This document shows, piece after piece, positions 19,401-27,758 of a stretch of 64,000 nucleotides of DNA. Made by a program: the position numbers and the translations under genes. The stretch's first letter is position 1, and each line of letters opens with the position of its first letter. The stretch comes from Cellulosimicrobium cellulans (lineage in GTDB: Bacteria > Actinomycetota > Actinomycetes > Actinomycetales > Cellulomonadaceae), in NCBI RefSeq assembly GCF_016921195.1, contig NZ_JAFGYF010000007.1, positions 166,342 to 230,341 on the forward strand, in the 5' to 3' direction. Under the pieces are notes generated by a model. It was not told where the DNA came from. It worked only from the letters and a program-made list of their open reading frames with translations, and made no database searches.

Positions 19401-20025
19401 GCGGCTCGCCTTCGAGCGCGAGATGCTCGGCCTGTACGTCTCGGACCACCCCCTGTCGGGGCTCGAGCACGTGCTCACGCGGGCAGCCGACACGGGCATC
19501 GCGAACCTGCTCGCCGACGAGGGCCGCCCGGACGGGTCGACGGTGGTGATCGCGGGCCTCGTCACCTCGCTCCAGCGCAAGATGAGCAAGAACGGCAACC
19601 CCTGGGCGGCGGTGACCATCGAGGACCTCGAGGGCGCCGTGGAGGTCATGTTCTTCGGCGAGACGTACCTCGCCTACTCGACGATCCTCGCCGAGGACCA
19701 GGTGGTCGTCCTGCGCGGACGCGTGCGGCGTCGTGACGACACGATGCAGCTCCAGGCCATGGAGGTGTCGCTGCCCGACATCACCGTGGGCGCCGAGTCG
19801 CCGCTCGCCGTGAAGGTCTCGCACACGCGGTGCGTCGAGCCGATCATCCTCCGCCTGCGGGAGGTGCTCGCCACGCACCCCGGGTCGGCGGAGGTGCACG
19901 TCCAGGTGCTGGAGCCCGGCAAGACGACGGTCGTGCGCGCGGGCGACGGGCTGCGCGTCGAGAAGTCGCCTGCGCTGTTCGGCGACCTCAAGGCGCTGCT
20001 CGGGCCGTCGTGCCTGGTCGGCTGA
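16486..20025 (+). CDS. dnaE: DNA polymerase III alpha subunit
   Basis: The replicative polymerase catalytic subunit (DnaE1 type), 1179 residues, the family's normal size. An N-terminal PHP domain starts [17 protein letters not shown] (about residues 1-215). The polymerase active site [16 protein letters not shown] has its aspartates near residues 417-421. The helix-hairpin-helix region includes [24 protein letters not shown], and the C-terminal OB-fold (about 1000-1090) starts [21 protein letters not shown]. It is monocistronic, with a leaderless promoter in front and a separate promoter after it. Confidence 0.98.
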   Translation: [1179 protein letters not shown]

Positions 20026-20086
20026 CCCGGAGGGCCGAGGAGTCCGTCGACGTCGCCGCCCGGACGTCGTGGGACGACGCAAGCCG

Positions 20087-20092
20087 TAGGCT
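20087..20092 (+). promoter_or_regulatory. Leaderless -10 element of the oxidase-fold gene
   Basis: TAGGCT ends seven bases before the GTG at 20100; no ribosome-binding site is visible. This geometry decides the start codon. Confidence 0.5.
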
Positions 20093-20099
20093 CGACGCC

Positions 20100-20504
20100 G
20101 TGATCCGCCTCAACCCCGAACAGCTCGTCTTCGTCACCGAGCGCCACCTGGCCACGCTCACCACGCTGCGCGCGGACGGCACGCCGCACGTCGTCCCCGT
20201 CGCCTTCACGTGGGACCAGGACGCGGGCGTGCTGCGCATCACGACGAACCGCACCTCGGTCAAGGCTCGCAACGCGCGCCTCCCGGGGGCGGACGGTGGG
20301 GCGCCGCGGGCCGCGGTGTGCCAGGTCGAGGGCGGTCGGTGGATCACGCTCGAGGGCACGATCGAGGTCGTCGAGGACGCGGCCGAGGTGGCGGACGCCG
20401 TCGCACGCTACGGCCGTCGCTACCGGGCGCTCTCGCCCAACCCCGAGCGCGTCGTGCTCCGGCTCACACCCGACAAGGTCATGGCCTCGACCTACATGGC
20501 CTGA
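20100..20504 (+). CDS. Pyridoxamine 5'-phosphate oxidase-fold protein (F420/FMN type)
   Basis: A 134-residue split-barrel flavin-binding protein. FVTERHLATLTTLRADGTPHVVPVAFTW, TNRTSVKARNAR and CQVEGGRWITLEGTIEVV fit the Rv1155-like subgroup of PPOX proteins, which in actinobacteria often use coenzyme F420 as a reductase cofactor. Cofactor and substrate are not decidable from sequence. The GTG at 20100 is set by the leaderless -10; longer in-frame extensions upstream overlap dnaE. It converges with the S4 gene, with an 8-base gap. Confidence 0.8.
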   Translation: MIRLNPEQLVFVTERHLATLTTLRADGTPHVVPVAFTWDQDAGVLRITTNRTSVKARNARLPGADGGAPRAAVCQVEGGRWITLEGTIEVVEDAAEVADAVARYGRRYRALSPNPERVVLRLTPDKVMASTYMA

Positions 20505-20512
20505 CGCTCGGC

Positions 20513-20749
20513 TCAGGCGACGGTCGCGCTCTCGGACCCCTGGGGGCGGTCGACCGAGACGACGTCGCCGCGGTGCAGCTGGCGGCCGCGGCGCGTGTCG
20601 ACCTCGCCGTTGACGCGCACCTCGCCCTCGGTGACGAGCTCGCGCGCCTCGGCGCCGGACTCGGCGAGCCCGGCGAGCTTGAGGAACTGCCCGAGGCGGA
20701 TGACGTCGTCGGAGATCTCGACCGGGCGGGCGTCGTGAGGGGCGTTCAT
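20513..20749 (-). CDS. Small S4-domain RNA-binding protein
   Basis: A 78-residue protein that is almost entirely one S4 domain: IRLGQFLKLAGLAESGAEARELVTEGEVRVNGEVDTRRGRQL, then GDVVSV. This is the YbcJ/YaaA-like RNA-binding family, associated with ribosome or structured RNA. I chose the second of two close ATGs (20749) because AGGGAG lies ten bases before it but only one base before the first ATG (20758). It is divergently transcribed from hisD. Confidence 0.85.
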   Translation of the reverse strand: MNAPHDARPVEISDDVIRLGQFLKLAGLAESGAEARELVTEGEVRVNGEVDTRRGRQLHRGDVVSVDRPQGSESATVA

Positions 20750-20856
20750 GCCGCCCATTCTCCCTGCTGGCGCACGACGGGCACGACGCGGCGTGCCGAG
20801 ACCGGCGCGGCGCGACCGGTGGGCGAAACGCCTCGTCGCGGCGTCGCGCGGGCTCC

Positions 20857-20862
20857 TAGACT
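20857..20862 (+). promoter_or_regulatory. Leaderless -10 element of hisD
   Basis: TAGACT ends six bases before the hisD ATG at 20869. No convincing -35 or ribosome-binding site is seen. The same hexamer in the same position precedes hisC. Confidence 0.6.
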
Positions 20863-20868
20863 CGACCC

Positions 20869-22194
20869 ATGATCACCCGCATCGACCTTCGAGGACGTTC
20901 CCTGTCCGCCCGCGAGCTCGTCGAGACCCTGCCGCGCGCAGAGCTCGGTGTCGAGGACGCGGCGCATCGGGTCGCCCCGATCGTCGAGGCGGTCCGCGCG
21001 CGCGGCGCGGACGCGCTGCGCGAGTACGCCGAGCGGTTCGACGGGGTGCGCCCCGAGCACCTGCGCGTGCCCGCCGGCGCGCTCGCCGACGCCCTCGCGC
21101 GCCTCGACCCGGACGTCCGGGCGGGCCTCGAGGAGGCCATCCGTCGCGTGCGCCTCGTGCACGCCGCGCAGCGCCCGCAGGACTTCACGGTCGAGGTCGC
21201 CCCCGGCGCGCAGGTCCGCCAGCGCTGGGTGCCGGTGCGCCGCGTCGGGCTCTACGCGCCCGGCGGGCTGGCGGTCTACCCGTCGTCGGTGGTGATGAAC
21301 GTCGTCGCGGCGCAGGAGGCCGGTGTCCGCAGCCTCGCGGTCGCGTCGCCGCCCCAGCAGGAGAACGGCGGCCTGCCGCACCCGACGATCCTCGCGGCGT
21401 GCGCGCTGCTCGGGGTCGACGAGGTCTACGCGGTGGGCGGCGCGCAGGCCGTGGCGATGTTCGCGTACGGCGCGGCAGGCAGCGAGCCGCAGGACGGTGA
21501 CGTGCTCTGCGAGCCGGTCGACGTCGTGACCGGACCGGGGAACGTCTACGTGGCCGCGGCGAAGCGGCTCGTCCGCGGTGTCGTCGGGATCGACGCCGAG
21601 GCCGGTCCCACGGAGATCGCGATCCTCGCGGACGGCACCGCCGACCCGGGGCACGTCGCGTCCGACCTCATCAGCCAGGCCGAGCACGACCCGTTGGCGG
21701 CGGCCGTCCTCGTCACGCCGTCCGTCGAGCTCGCCGCCGCCGTCGAGGCCCGCCTCGCGGACCTCGTGACGGCCACGAAGCACGCCGCACGCGTCGCCCA
21801 GTCGCTGGCCGGTCCGCAGTCCGCGATCGTGCTCGTGGACGACCTCGAGCACGGTCTCCGGGTGGTCGACGCGTACGGCGCGGAGCACCTGGAGATCCAG
21901 ACCGACGGCGCGGCCGCGCTCGCGGAGCGCGTCACGAGCGCGGGCGCGATCTTCGTCGGGCCGTGGTCGCCCGTCTCCCTCGGCGACTACATGGCCGGGT
22001 CCAACCACGTGCTCCCGACCGGCGGCTGCGCGCACTTCTCGAGCGGCCTCGGGGTGCACAGCTATGTCAAGGCGGTCCAGGTGATCGAGTACGACCGCGA
22101 CGCCCTGGAGGAGCTCGCGGACCGGATCGTCGCGGTCGCCAACGACGAGGACCTCCCCGCCCACGGCGAGGCGGTGCGGGCGCGGTTCCTGTGA
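20869..22194 (+). CDS. hisD: Histidinol dehydrogenase
   Basis: HisD carries out the last two oxidations of histidine synthesis (histidinol to histidine, NAD- and zinc-dependent). The 441-residue protein has the family motifs [44 protein letters not shown] with the zinc-ligand Gln/His, EHLEIQTD, and [18 protein letters not shown]. It is separated from hisC by about 4.4 kb of unrelated genes, so the his genes form two transcription units here. Its stop overlaps the following GNAT gene by four bases. Confidence 0.97.
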   Translation: MITRIDLRGRSLSARELVETLPRAELGVEDAAHRVAPIVEAVRARGADALREYAERFDGVRPEHLRVPAGALADALARLDPDVRAGLEEAIRRVRLVHAAQRPQDFTVEVAPGAQVRQRWVPVRRVGLYAPGGLAVYPSSVVMNVVAAQEAGVRSLAVASPPQQENGGLPHPTILAACALLGVDEVYAVGGAQAVAMFAYGAAGSEPQDGDVLCEPVDVVTGPGNVYVAAAKRLVRGVVGIDAEAGPTEIAILADGTADPGHVASDLISQAEHDPLAAAVLVTPSVELAAAVEARLADLVTATKHAARVAQSLAGPQSAIVLVDDLEHGLRVVDAYGAEHLEIQTDGAAALAERVTSAGAIFVGPWSPVSLGDYMAGSNHVLPTGGCAHFSSGLGVHSYVKAVQVIEYDRDALEELADRIVAVANDEDLPAHGEAVRARFL

Positions 22195-22670
22195 CGGTCG
22201 CGAGCGAGGACCGCGTGCCGGTGCGGCGCGCGGTCCCGCACGACGCCGAGGACCTCGTCGCCCTCCGCGTCCACCTCATGCGGGCGATGGAGGAGGCGGA
22301 CGCCGAGGACGACGTGTGGCAGCGCCGGGCCGTGGAGTGGTTCGCCCGGATGCTCGGCTCGGACGACGTCGTGGCCTTCGTGGTCGACGGGCCGGACCGC
22401 GTCGCGGCGTGCGCGCTCGTCGAGCTGCACCGCTCGGTGCCGTCCGCGCGGAACCCGCACGGCACGACGGCGCACCTGTCGAACGTGTGCACGGTGCCCG
22501 GAGCGCGAGGGCAGGGCTACGCGCGCGCGTGCGTCGTCGCGGCCCTCGACTGGGCGCGCGCGAGCGGAGCCGACTCGGTCTCCCTGCACGCCACGGCCGA
22601 CGGCGAGTCGCTGTACCGAGCGCTCGGCTTCGTGGACGCGACGTACACCGAGCTGCGCCTGCGCTGGTGA
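22191..22670 (+). CDS. GNAT-family N-acetyltransferase, coupled to hisD
   Basis: A 159-residue GNAT protein. The acetyl-CoA-binding segment is [25 protein letters not shown] (about residues 101-125), followed by [20 protein letters not shown] 22191 overlaps the hisD stop by four bases, so it is co-translated. No substrate can be inferred, and a role in histidine metabolism is only guilt by association. The stop codon is part of a convergent terminator stem. Confidence 0.87.
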   Translation: MTVASEDRVPVRRAVPHDAEDLVALRVHLMRAMEEADAEDDVWQRRAVEWFARMLGSDDVVAFVVDGPDRVAACALVELHRSVPSARNPHGTTAHLSNVCTVPGARGQGYARACVVAALDWARASGADSVSLHATADGESLYRALGFVDATYTELRLRW

Positions 22671-22700
22671 CGCGGCCGGTCGTGGGACGGGGCCGCGTCA
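22668..22700. terminator. Bidirectional terminator containing both convergent stop codons
   Basis: TGACGCGGCC (22668-22677) pairs perfectly with GGCCGCGTCA (22691-22700) around a 13-base loop. The first three bases are the stop of the plus-strand GNAT gene and the last three are the stop of the minus-strand recQ gene. Both transcripts can form the stem. Confidence 0.7.
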
Positions 22701-25178
22701 GCGCACCCCGAGCACGAACGGGTGCACCGCCGCGGCACCCGCCTGCCGCAGCAGGCGCGCCGCGACCGTGAGGGTCCAGCCCGACTCGGTGTAGTCGTCG
22801 ACGAGCAGCACGCGGCGACCGGCCAGCCCGGCCCGTGCGGCGTCCGACAGCTCGAGCTGCAGGCGGCCGGCGACGCCCGCGAGGCGTGTCGCGGAGTTCA
22901 CGTCGTGCCGCCCCGGCTCCTCGCGCCCCGGGACGGGGCCGACGGCGCCGATGAGGGGCCTGCCGAGGTAGCTCGCGAGCCCGTTCGCGAGGTGGAAGGT
23001 CAGGCGCGGGCGCGTCACGGAGCGCACCGCGACGACGCCGTCGACGAGCAGCCGCCGCTCCGTCCCGTCCGCCGCCGCACCGTCCTCGCCCGCGTCCGCG
23101 TCGGGCTGCGGGGCGGCCTCGTAGAGCTCCGCCCACTCGTCGAGCACCCGTGCGGCCGCCCGCCGGAGCGCGACGGGAGTGTCGCCGTCGGGAGTCGCGG
23201 GGGCGAAGAGCTCGCGCAGCGGGGCTGACCAGCCGAGCCCGTCGAGCCGCGCGACGGCACGTCCGGTCTCCGCGAGCTCGTCGGCGCCGAGACGCCCGCG
23301 CAGGTCGAGCCCCAGGCGGTCCATGCCGCTCGGCCACTGGCGGCGCGCGACGACCTCCACCCCGGGGCGGTCCATGTCGGCGCGCGCGGCGGCCACCGCC
23401 TCGGCGTCGGGCAGCGCGGGCAGCGTGACGCCGCCGCACGTGTCGCAGCGCCCGCACCGCCACCCGTCCTCGAGCTCCGGGTCGTCGAGCGCGGCGCGCA
23501 GGAACGCCATGCGGCACCCGTCCGTGGCCTCGTAGTCGAGCATCGCCTGCTGCTCGGCGGTGCGCGTCGCGTCGACGCGCTCGTAGCGCTCCGTGTCGTA
23601 CGTCCACGGCTCGCCCGTGGCCTCCCATCCGCCCTTGACCCGACGGACCGCGCCGTCTACGTCGAGCACCTTGAGCATGCCCTCGAGGCGCGACCGCTTG
23701 AGGTCCACCTGCGTCTCGAGCTGTGCGACGGACTGCGTCCCGCCCGCGCTCAGCGCGTCGAGCGTCGCGCGGACCTGGGCCTGGGGCGGGAACGCGGTCG
23801 ACGCGAACCACTCCCAGATGCGCCGGTCCTCCTCGCCGGGCAGCAGCACGACGACGGCGGAGTCCACGCCGCGGCCCGCGCGCCCGACCTGCTGGTAGTA
23901 CGCGATGGGGGAGCTCGGCGCGCCGAGGTGCACGACGAACGCGAGGTCGGGCTTGTCGAAGCCCATCCCGAGCGCCGAGGTCGCCACGAGCGCCTTGACC
24001 CGGTTCTCCTTGAGGTCCTCCTCGAGGCGCTCGCGCTCGGCCGGGTCCGTCTGGCCCGTGTACGACGCGACGGCGAGGCCGGCGGCGCGGAGCTGGCTCG
24101 CGACCTGCTCGGCCGCGGAGACGGTGAGGCAGTAGACGATGCCGGAGCCGTCGACGTCCTGGAGCGCCTCGACGAGCCACGCGACGCGCGTCGGCTGGTC
24201 GGGCAGGCGCAGGACGGCGAGGTGGAGCGACTCTCGGTCGAGCCCGCCGCGCAGCACGAGCACGTCCTCGTGCCCGGCCTCGCGCCCGGTGCCGCCGGCT
24301 GCGTGCGCCGCGGTCACGCCGAGCTGCTCCGCGACGTCCGCGGTCACGCGCGCGTTCGCCGTCGCGGTCGTCGCGAGCACGGGGATGCCGGGCGGCAGGT
24401 CGGCGAGCAACGTGCGGATGCGCCGGTAGTCGGGGCGGAAGTCGTGGCCCCAGTCCGAGATGCAGTGCGCCTCGTCGATGACGACGAGGCCGGCGTCGGC
24501 CGCGAGCCGGGGGAGCACCTCGTCGCGGAAGCCCGGGTTGTTGAGGCGCTCCGGCGAGCAGAGCAGCACGTCGACCTCGCCGGCCGCGATCGCCCGGTGG
24601 ACGTCGTCCCACTCCGTGACGTTGGCCGAGTTGATGGTGACGGCCTTGATGCCCGCCCGGGCCGCGGCCGAGATCTGGTCGCGCATGAGCGCGAGGAGCG
24701 GGGAGACGATGACGGTGGGCCCCGCGCCGCGGTCGCGCAGCAGGCGCGTGGCCACGAAGTACACCGCGGACTTGCCCCACCCGGTGCGCTGCACGACGAG
24801 GGCGCGGCGCCGGAACGCCACGAGCGCCTCGATCGCGCGCCACTGGTCCTCGCGCAGCGCCGCGTCGTCGCGACCGACGAGCGCGCGCAGCGCGGACTCG
24901 GCGTCCTCGCGCAGCGACTGGCCGTCGAGCAGGCCGCGCAGCATGGCGAGCTTGGCCCGCTTGGCGGCCTCCCCGCCGTCGGGCACCGGGGCGGGAGCGC
25001 CACCGTCGAACGGCGTGGCGGCGCGCGGCCCGGCGACCGCGGGCTGCTCCGCGTCTGGCCCGCTCTCCGACGGAGCGGCCCCGGCCCACGGGTCGCCGGA
25101 CGGGTCGGCGGGCTCGTCGAGCGGCGGCTCGTCGGCCGGGTCGAAGGGCAGGTCGGCGTACGGGTCGGTGGGGCTCAC
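22698..25178 (-). CDS. RecQ-type DNA helicase fused to a phosphoribosyltransferase-like domain
   Basis: About 826 residues. After an acidic disordered N-terminus of about 70 residues comes a superfamily 2 helicase core: LREDQWRAIEAL, Walker A QRTGWGKSAVYF, VSPLLALMRDQ, Walker B IDEAHCISDWGHDFRPDY, ATTATA, and ATSALGMGFDKPDLAFVVH with QVGRAGRG. A cysteine cluster (GCRMAFLR then CGRCDTC) resembles the RecQ zinc module. The C-terminal region of about 200 residues ends in RRVLLVDDYTESGWTLTVAA, a PRPP-binding-loop pattern of type I phosphoribosyltransferases. The GTG at 25178 is preferred over 25184 because a TACGAT -10 ends seven bases before it. A role in DNA repair is likely; the purpose of the fused domain is unknown. 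Confidence 0.88.
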   Translation of the reverse strand: MSPTDPYADLPFDPADEPPLDEPADPSGDPWAGAAPSESGPDAEQPAVAGPRAATPFDGGAPAPVPDGGEAAKRAKLAMLRGLLDGQSLREDAESALRALVGRDDAALREDQWRAIEALVAFRRRALVVQRTGWGKSAVYFVATRLLRDRGAGPTVIVSPLLALMRDQISAAARAGIKAVTINSANVTEWDDVHRAIAAGEVDVLLCSPERLNNPGFRDEVLPRLAADAGLVVIDEAHCISDWGHDFRPDYRRIRTLLADLPPGIPVLATTATANARVTADVAEQLGVTAAHAAGGTGREAGHEDVLVLRGGLDRESLHLAVLRLPDQPTRVAWLVEALQDVDGSGIVYCLTVSAAEQVASQLRAAGLAVASYTGQTDPAERERLEEDLKENRVKALVATSALGMGFDKPDLAFVVHLGAPSSPIAYYQQVGRAGRGVDSAVVVLLPGEEDRRIWEWFASTAFPPQAQVRATLDALSAGGTQSVAQLETQVDLKRSRLEGMLKVLDVDGAVRRVKGGWEATGEPWTYDTERYERVDATRTAEQQAMLDYEATDGCRMAFLRAALDDPELEDGWRCGRCDTCGGVTLPALPDAEAVAAARADMDRPGVEVVARRQWPSGMDRLGLDLRGRLGADELAETGRAVARLDGLGWSAPLRELFAPATPDGDTPVALRRAAARVLDEWAELYEAAPQPDADAGEDGAAADGTERRLLVDGVVAVRSVTRPRLTFHLANGLASYLGRPLIGAVGPVPGREEPGRHDVNSATRLAGVAGRLQLELSDAARAGLAGRRVLLVDDYTESGWTLTVAARLLRQAGAAAVHPFVLGVR

Positions 25179-25185
25179 CCGCACG

Positions 25186-25191
25186 ATCGTA
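25186..25191 (-). promoter_or_regulatory. Leaderless -10 element of the RecQ-like gene
   Basis: On the minus strand TACGAT ends seven bases before the GTG at 25178 and one base before the GTG at 25184. This supports the shorter start. Confidence 0.5.
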
Positions 25192-25286
25192 GGGGCACCC
25201 GCCGACCCTCGGGTCGTCGTGCACAGGCAGTGGCCCGCGAACCCCGGGGACGGGGTCGCGGGCCGCGAGAGGCGAGGCGCAGGGCG

Positions 25287-26318
25287 TCAGGAGCGCATGT
25301 CCATGACCACGCGCCCGTCGATCCTGCCCTCCTCCATCTCCGAGAAGATCGCGTTGATGTCGGCGAGCGGGCGCACCGTGTACGTCGGGCTGATCTTCCC
25401 GCGGGCGAAGAAGTCGAGCGCCTCCGCCATGTCCTTGCGCGTCCCGACGATCGACCCGCGCACGGTCAGCCCGAACAGCACGGTCGTGAAGATGTCGAGC
25501 GGGAACTTCTCCGGCGGCAGCCCGACGAGCGAGACCGTGCCGCCACGGCGCAGCGCGCCCACGGCCTGCGGGAACGCGTGCGCGTTGACGGCGGTGACGA
25601 GCGCGCCGTGGACGCCGCCGCCCGTCTGCTCCTGGATCTCGGCCGCGGCGTCGGGCGACGTGGCCGCGTCGACCGTGACCTCCGCGCCGTGCTTGCGCGC
25701 GAGCGCGAGCTTCTCCTCGTCCACGTCCACCGCGGCGACGCGGCGGCCCATCGCGACCGCGTACTGCACCGCGATGTGCCCGAGCCCGCCGATCCCGGAG
25801 ACCAGCACCCACTCACCGGGCTGCGTGTCCGTGACCTTGAGCCCCTTGTAGACGGTGACGCCGGCGCACAGGATCGGGCCGACGGCGGAGAGGTCGACGC
25901 CGTCCGGGACCACCGGGCAGTAGCGCGAGTCGACGAGCATGTACTGGCCGAACGAGCCGTCGACCGAGTAGCCGCCGTTCTTCTGGTTCGGGCACAGGGT
26001 CTCCCACCCCGTCTCGCAGTACTCGCACTCGCCGCACGCGCTCCACAGCCACGCGTTCCCGACCGTGTCGCCGACCTGGACGCGCGTCACCTGGTCGCCG
26101 ACCGCGACGACCGTGCCGACGCCCTCGTGGCCGGGCACGAACGGCGGTGCGGGCTTGACCGGCCAGTCGCCGTGCGCGGCGTGCAGGTCCGTGTGGCACA
26201 CGCCGGTGTAGTCGACCTTGACCAGGGCCTCGTGCGGCCCGGGCGACGGGACCTCGATCTCGTCGACGACCAGGGGCTCGGTGAACGAGCGGACGACGGC
26301 GGCACGCATGGTGGGCAT
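25287..26318 (-). CDS. adhP: Zinc-dependent alcohol dehydrogenase (AdhP type)
   Basis: Medium-chain NAD(H)-dependent alcohol dehydrogenase, 343 residues. Catalytic-zinc residues lie in GVCHTDLHAAHGDWP and PGHEGVGTV, the structural-zinc cysteines in CGECEYCETGWETLCPN, and the Rossmann loop in SGIGGLGHIAVQYA. SVDGSFGQYMLVDSRY is characteristic of bacterial AdhP ethanol/aldehyde enzymes. Of several N-terminal Met codons I chose 26318, which has CCGAGG eight bases upstream. It reads away from hisC across a 276-base gap and follows recQ's divergence point with no shared operon. Confidence 0.93.
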   Translation of the reverse strand: MPTMRAAVVRSFTEPLVVDEIEVPSPGPHEALVKVDYTGVCHTDLHAAHGDWPVKPAPPFVPGHEGVGTVVAVGDQVTRVQVGDTVGNAWLWSACGECEYCETGWETLCPNQKNGGYSVDGSFGQYMLVDSRYCPVVPDGVDLSAVGPILCAGVTVYKGLKVTDTQPGEWVLVSGIGGLGHIAVQYAVAMGRRVAAVDVDEEKLALARKHGAEVTVDAATSPDAAAEIQEQTGGGVHGALVTAVNAHAFPQAVGALRRGGTVSLVGLPPEKFPLDIFTTVLFGLTVRGSIVGTRKDMAEALDFFARGKISPTYTVRPLADINAIFSEMEEGRIDGRVVMDMRS

Positions 26319-26527
26319 GACGATCACCTCGGTTCTCGGGGAGAGTGGCGGCCGGACCGTGCCGGCGGTCCTGCCTCGTCATCGACGCTACGCGCGCGGG
26401 CGCCGGCCGTCGTGGCGGACGGCGCGACGCGCGACTCACGACCGTGCGGCTCGTGACCTTCGCCCCTCCGCGACGGGGGCGAGCGTCCCGGGAGATCCGA
26501 TGCCCGGGCGCCGGGCGGGCGTGACGC

Positions 26528-26555
26528 ACGTCCGGCGTGCCCGCGTGCCGGACGT
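26528..26555. repeat. Inverted repeat upstream of hisC
   Basis: ACGTCCGGC (26528-26536) and GCCGGACGT (26547-26555) form a perfect 9-base inverted repeat with a 10-base centre. It lies 39-67 bases before the hisC start, a position suited to an operator. It is in the divergent adh-hisC gap; the rest of that gap is GC-rich without other clear signals. Confidence 0.45.
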
Positions 26556-26582
26556 CACGGACGCCGGGGCGCTCGCGGTTCG

Positions 26583-26588
26583 TAGACT
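26583..26588 (+). promoter_or_regulatory. Leaderless -10 element of hisC
   Basis: TAGACT ends six bases before the hisC GTG at 26595; there is no ribosome-binding site. Identical hexamer and spacing to hisD. Confidence 0.6.
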
Positions 26589-26594
26589 GTCCGG

Positions 26595-27758
26595 GTGACC
26601 CCACCCTCCGTCGCGGGACGGCCCCTGCTCCCGCTGCGCCCCGAGCTCGCCGGCGTCGAGCCCTACGGCGCGCCCCAGCTCGACGTCCCGGTCCTGCTCA
26701 ACGTCAACGAGAACCCGCACGCGCCGAGCGAGGCCGTCGTCGCGACGATCGCGCACGCGGTCCGCGACGCCGCGGCGGGCCTCAACCGCTACCCCGACCG
26801 CGACTTCCTCGGGCTGCGCGCCGACCTCGCGGCCTACCTCGGCACGGAGTCCGGCGTCGCGCTCGAGCGCGAGCAGCTCTGGGCCGCCAACGGGTCGAAC
26901 GAGATCATGCTCCACGTGCTCCAGGCGTTCGGTGGTCCGGGACGCACCGCGGTCTCCTTCGCCCCGACGTACTCGATGTACCCGGAGTACGCGCGCGACA
27001 CCCACACGGCGTGGGTCGTCGGACGCCGCGCCGAGGACTTCACGCTCGACCCCGACCACGCGCGCGAGGTGGTCGAGCGCGAGCAGCCGTCCGTCGTCCT
27101 GCTCGCGAGCCCCAACAACCCGACCGGCACCGCGCTGCCCGCGGCGACCGTCGAGGCGGTGTGCGAGGCGGCGCTCGCGGTCCGCGTCCCGCTGCCCGAC
27201 GGGCAGCAGGCGCCGGCCGTCGTCGTCGTCGACGAGGCGTACGGCGAGTTCCGCCGCGCCGGCACGCCCTCAGCGCTCGAGCTGCTCGACCGGTACCCGA
27301 ACCTCGCGGTGACGCGCACGATGTCCAAGGCGTTCGCGCTCGCGGGCGCCCGGGTGGGCTACCTCGCGGCGTCGCGAGAGCTCGTCGACGCGCTGCGGGT
27401 CGTGCGCCTCCCGTACCACCTGTCGGCCGTGACCCAGGCGGTCGCGCGCGCGGCTCTCGCGCACTCCGGGGAGCTGCTCGCGCAGGTCTGCGAGCTGCGC
27501 GAGCGCCGCGACGAGACCGTCGCGTGGCTGCGCTCGCTCCGGCACCCGGACGGTCGCCCGCTCGACGTCGCCGACTCGGACGCCAACTTCGTCCTGTTCG
27601 GCACGTTCGCCGACCGGCACGCGGTCTGGGCGGCGTTGTTGGAGCGGGGTGTGCTCATCCGGGAGACTGGTCCCGACGGCTGGCTGCGGGTGTCGATCGG
27701 CACCGGCGAGGAGATGCGGGCCTTCCGACAGGCCCTCGTGGAGGTGGCAGGACTGTGA
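26595..27758 (+). CDS. hisC: Histidinol-phosphate aminotransferase
   Basis: PLP-dependent enzyme converting imidazole acetol phosphate and glutamate to histidinol phosphate. 387 residues. Motifs of class I/II aminotransferases are present: [46 protein letters not shown] and the PLP lysine in [15 protein letters not shown] (Lys about 245), with a C-terminal [10 protein letters not shown] arginine. GTG 26595 follows a leaderless -10. It is the first gene of the his operon; its stop overlaps hisB by four bases. Confidence 0.97.
   Translation: MTPPSVAGRPLLPLRPELAGVEPYGAPQLDVPVLLNVNENPHAPSEAVVATIAHAVRDAAAGLNRYPDRDFLGLRADLAAYLGTESGVALEREQLWAANGSNEIMLHVLQAFGGPGRTAVSFAPTYSMYPEYARDTHTAWVVGRRAEDFTLDPDHAREVVEREQPSVVLLASPNNPTGTALPAATVEAVCEAALAVRVPLPDGQQAPAVVVVDEAYGEFRRAGTPSALELLDRYPNLAVTRTMSKAFALAGARVGYLAASRELVDALRVVRLPYHLSAVTQAVARAALAHSGELLAQVCELRERRDETVAWLRSLRHPDGRPLDVADSDANFVLFGTFADRHAVWAALLERGVLIRETGPDGWLRVSIGTGEEMRAFRQALVEVAGL

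Noticed and set aside
15676..20082. A 1468-codon open frame on the minus strand opposite dnaE
   Set aside because: It is an artefact of GC-rich third positions: composition is Arg/Leu/Val/Asp repeats without domains, while the plus strand encodes a full DnaE.
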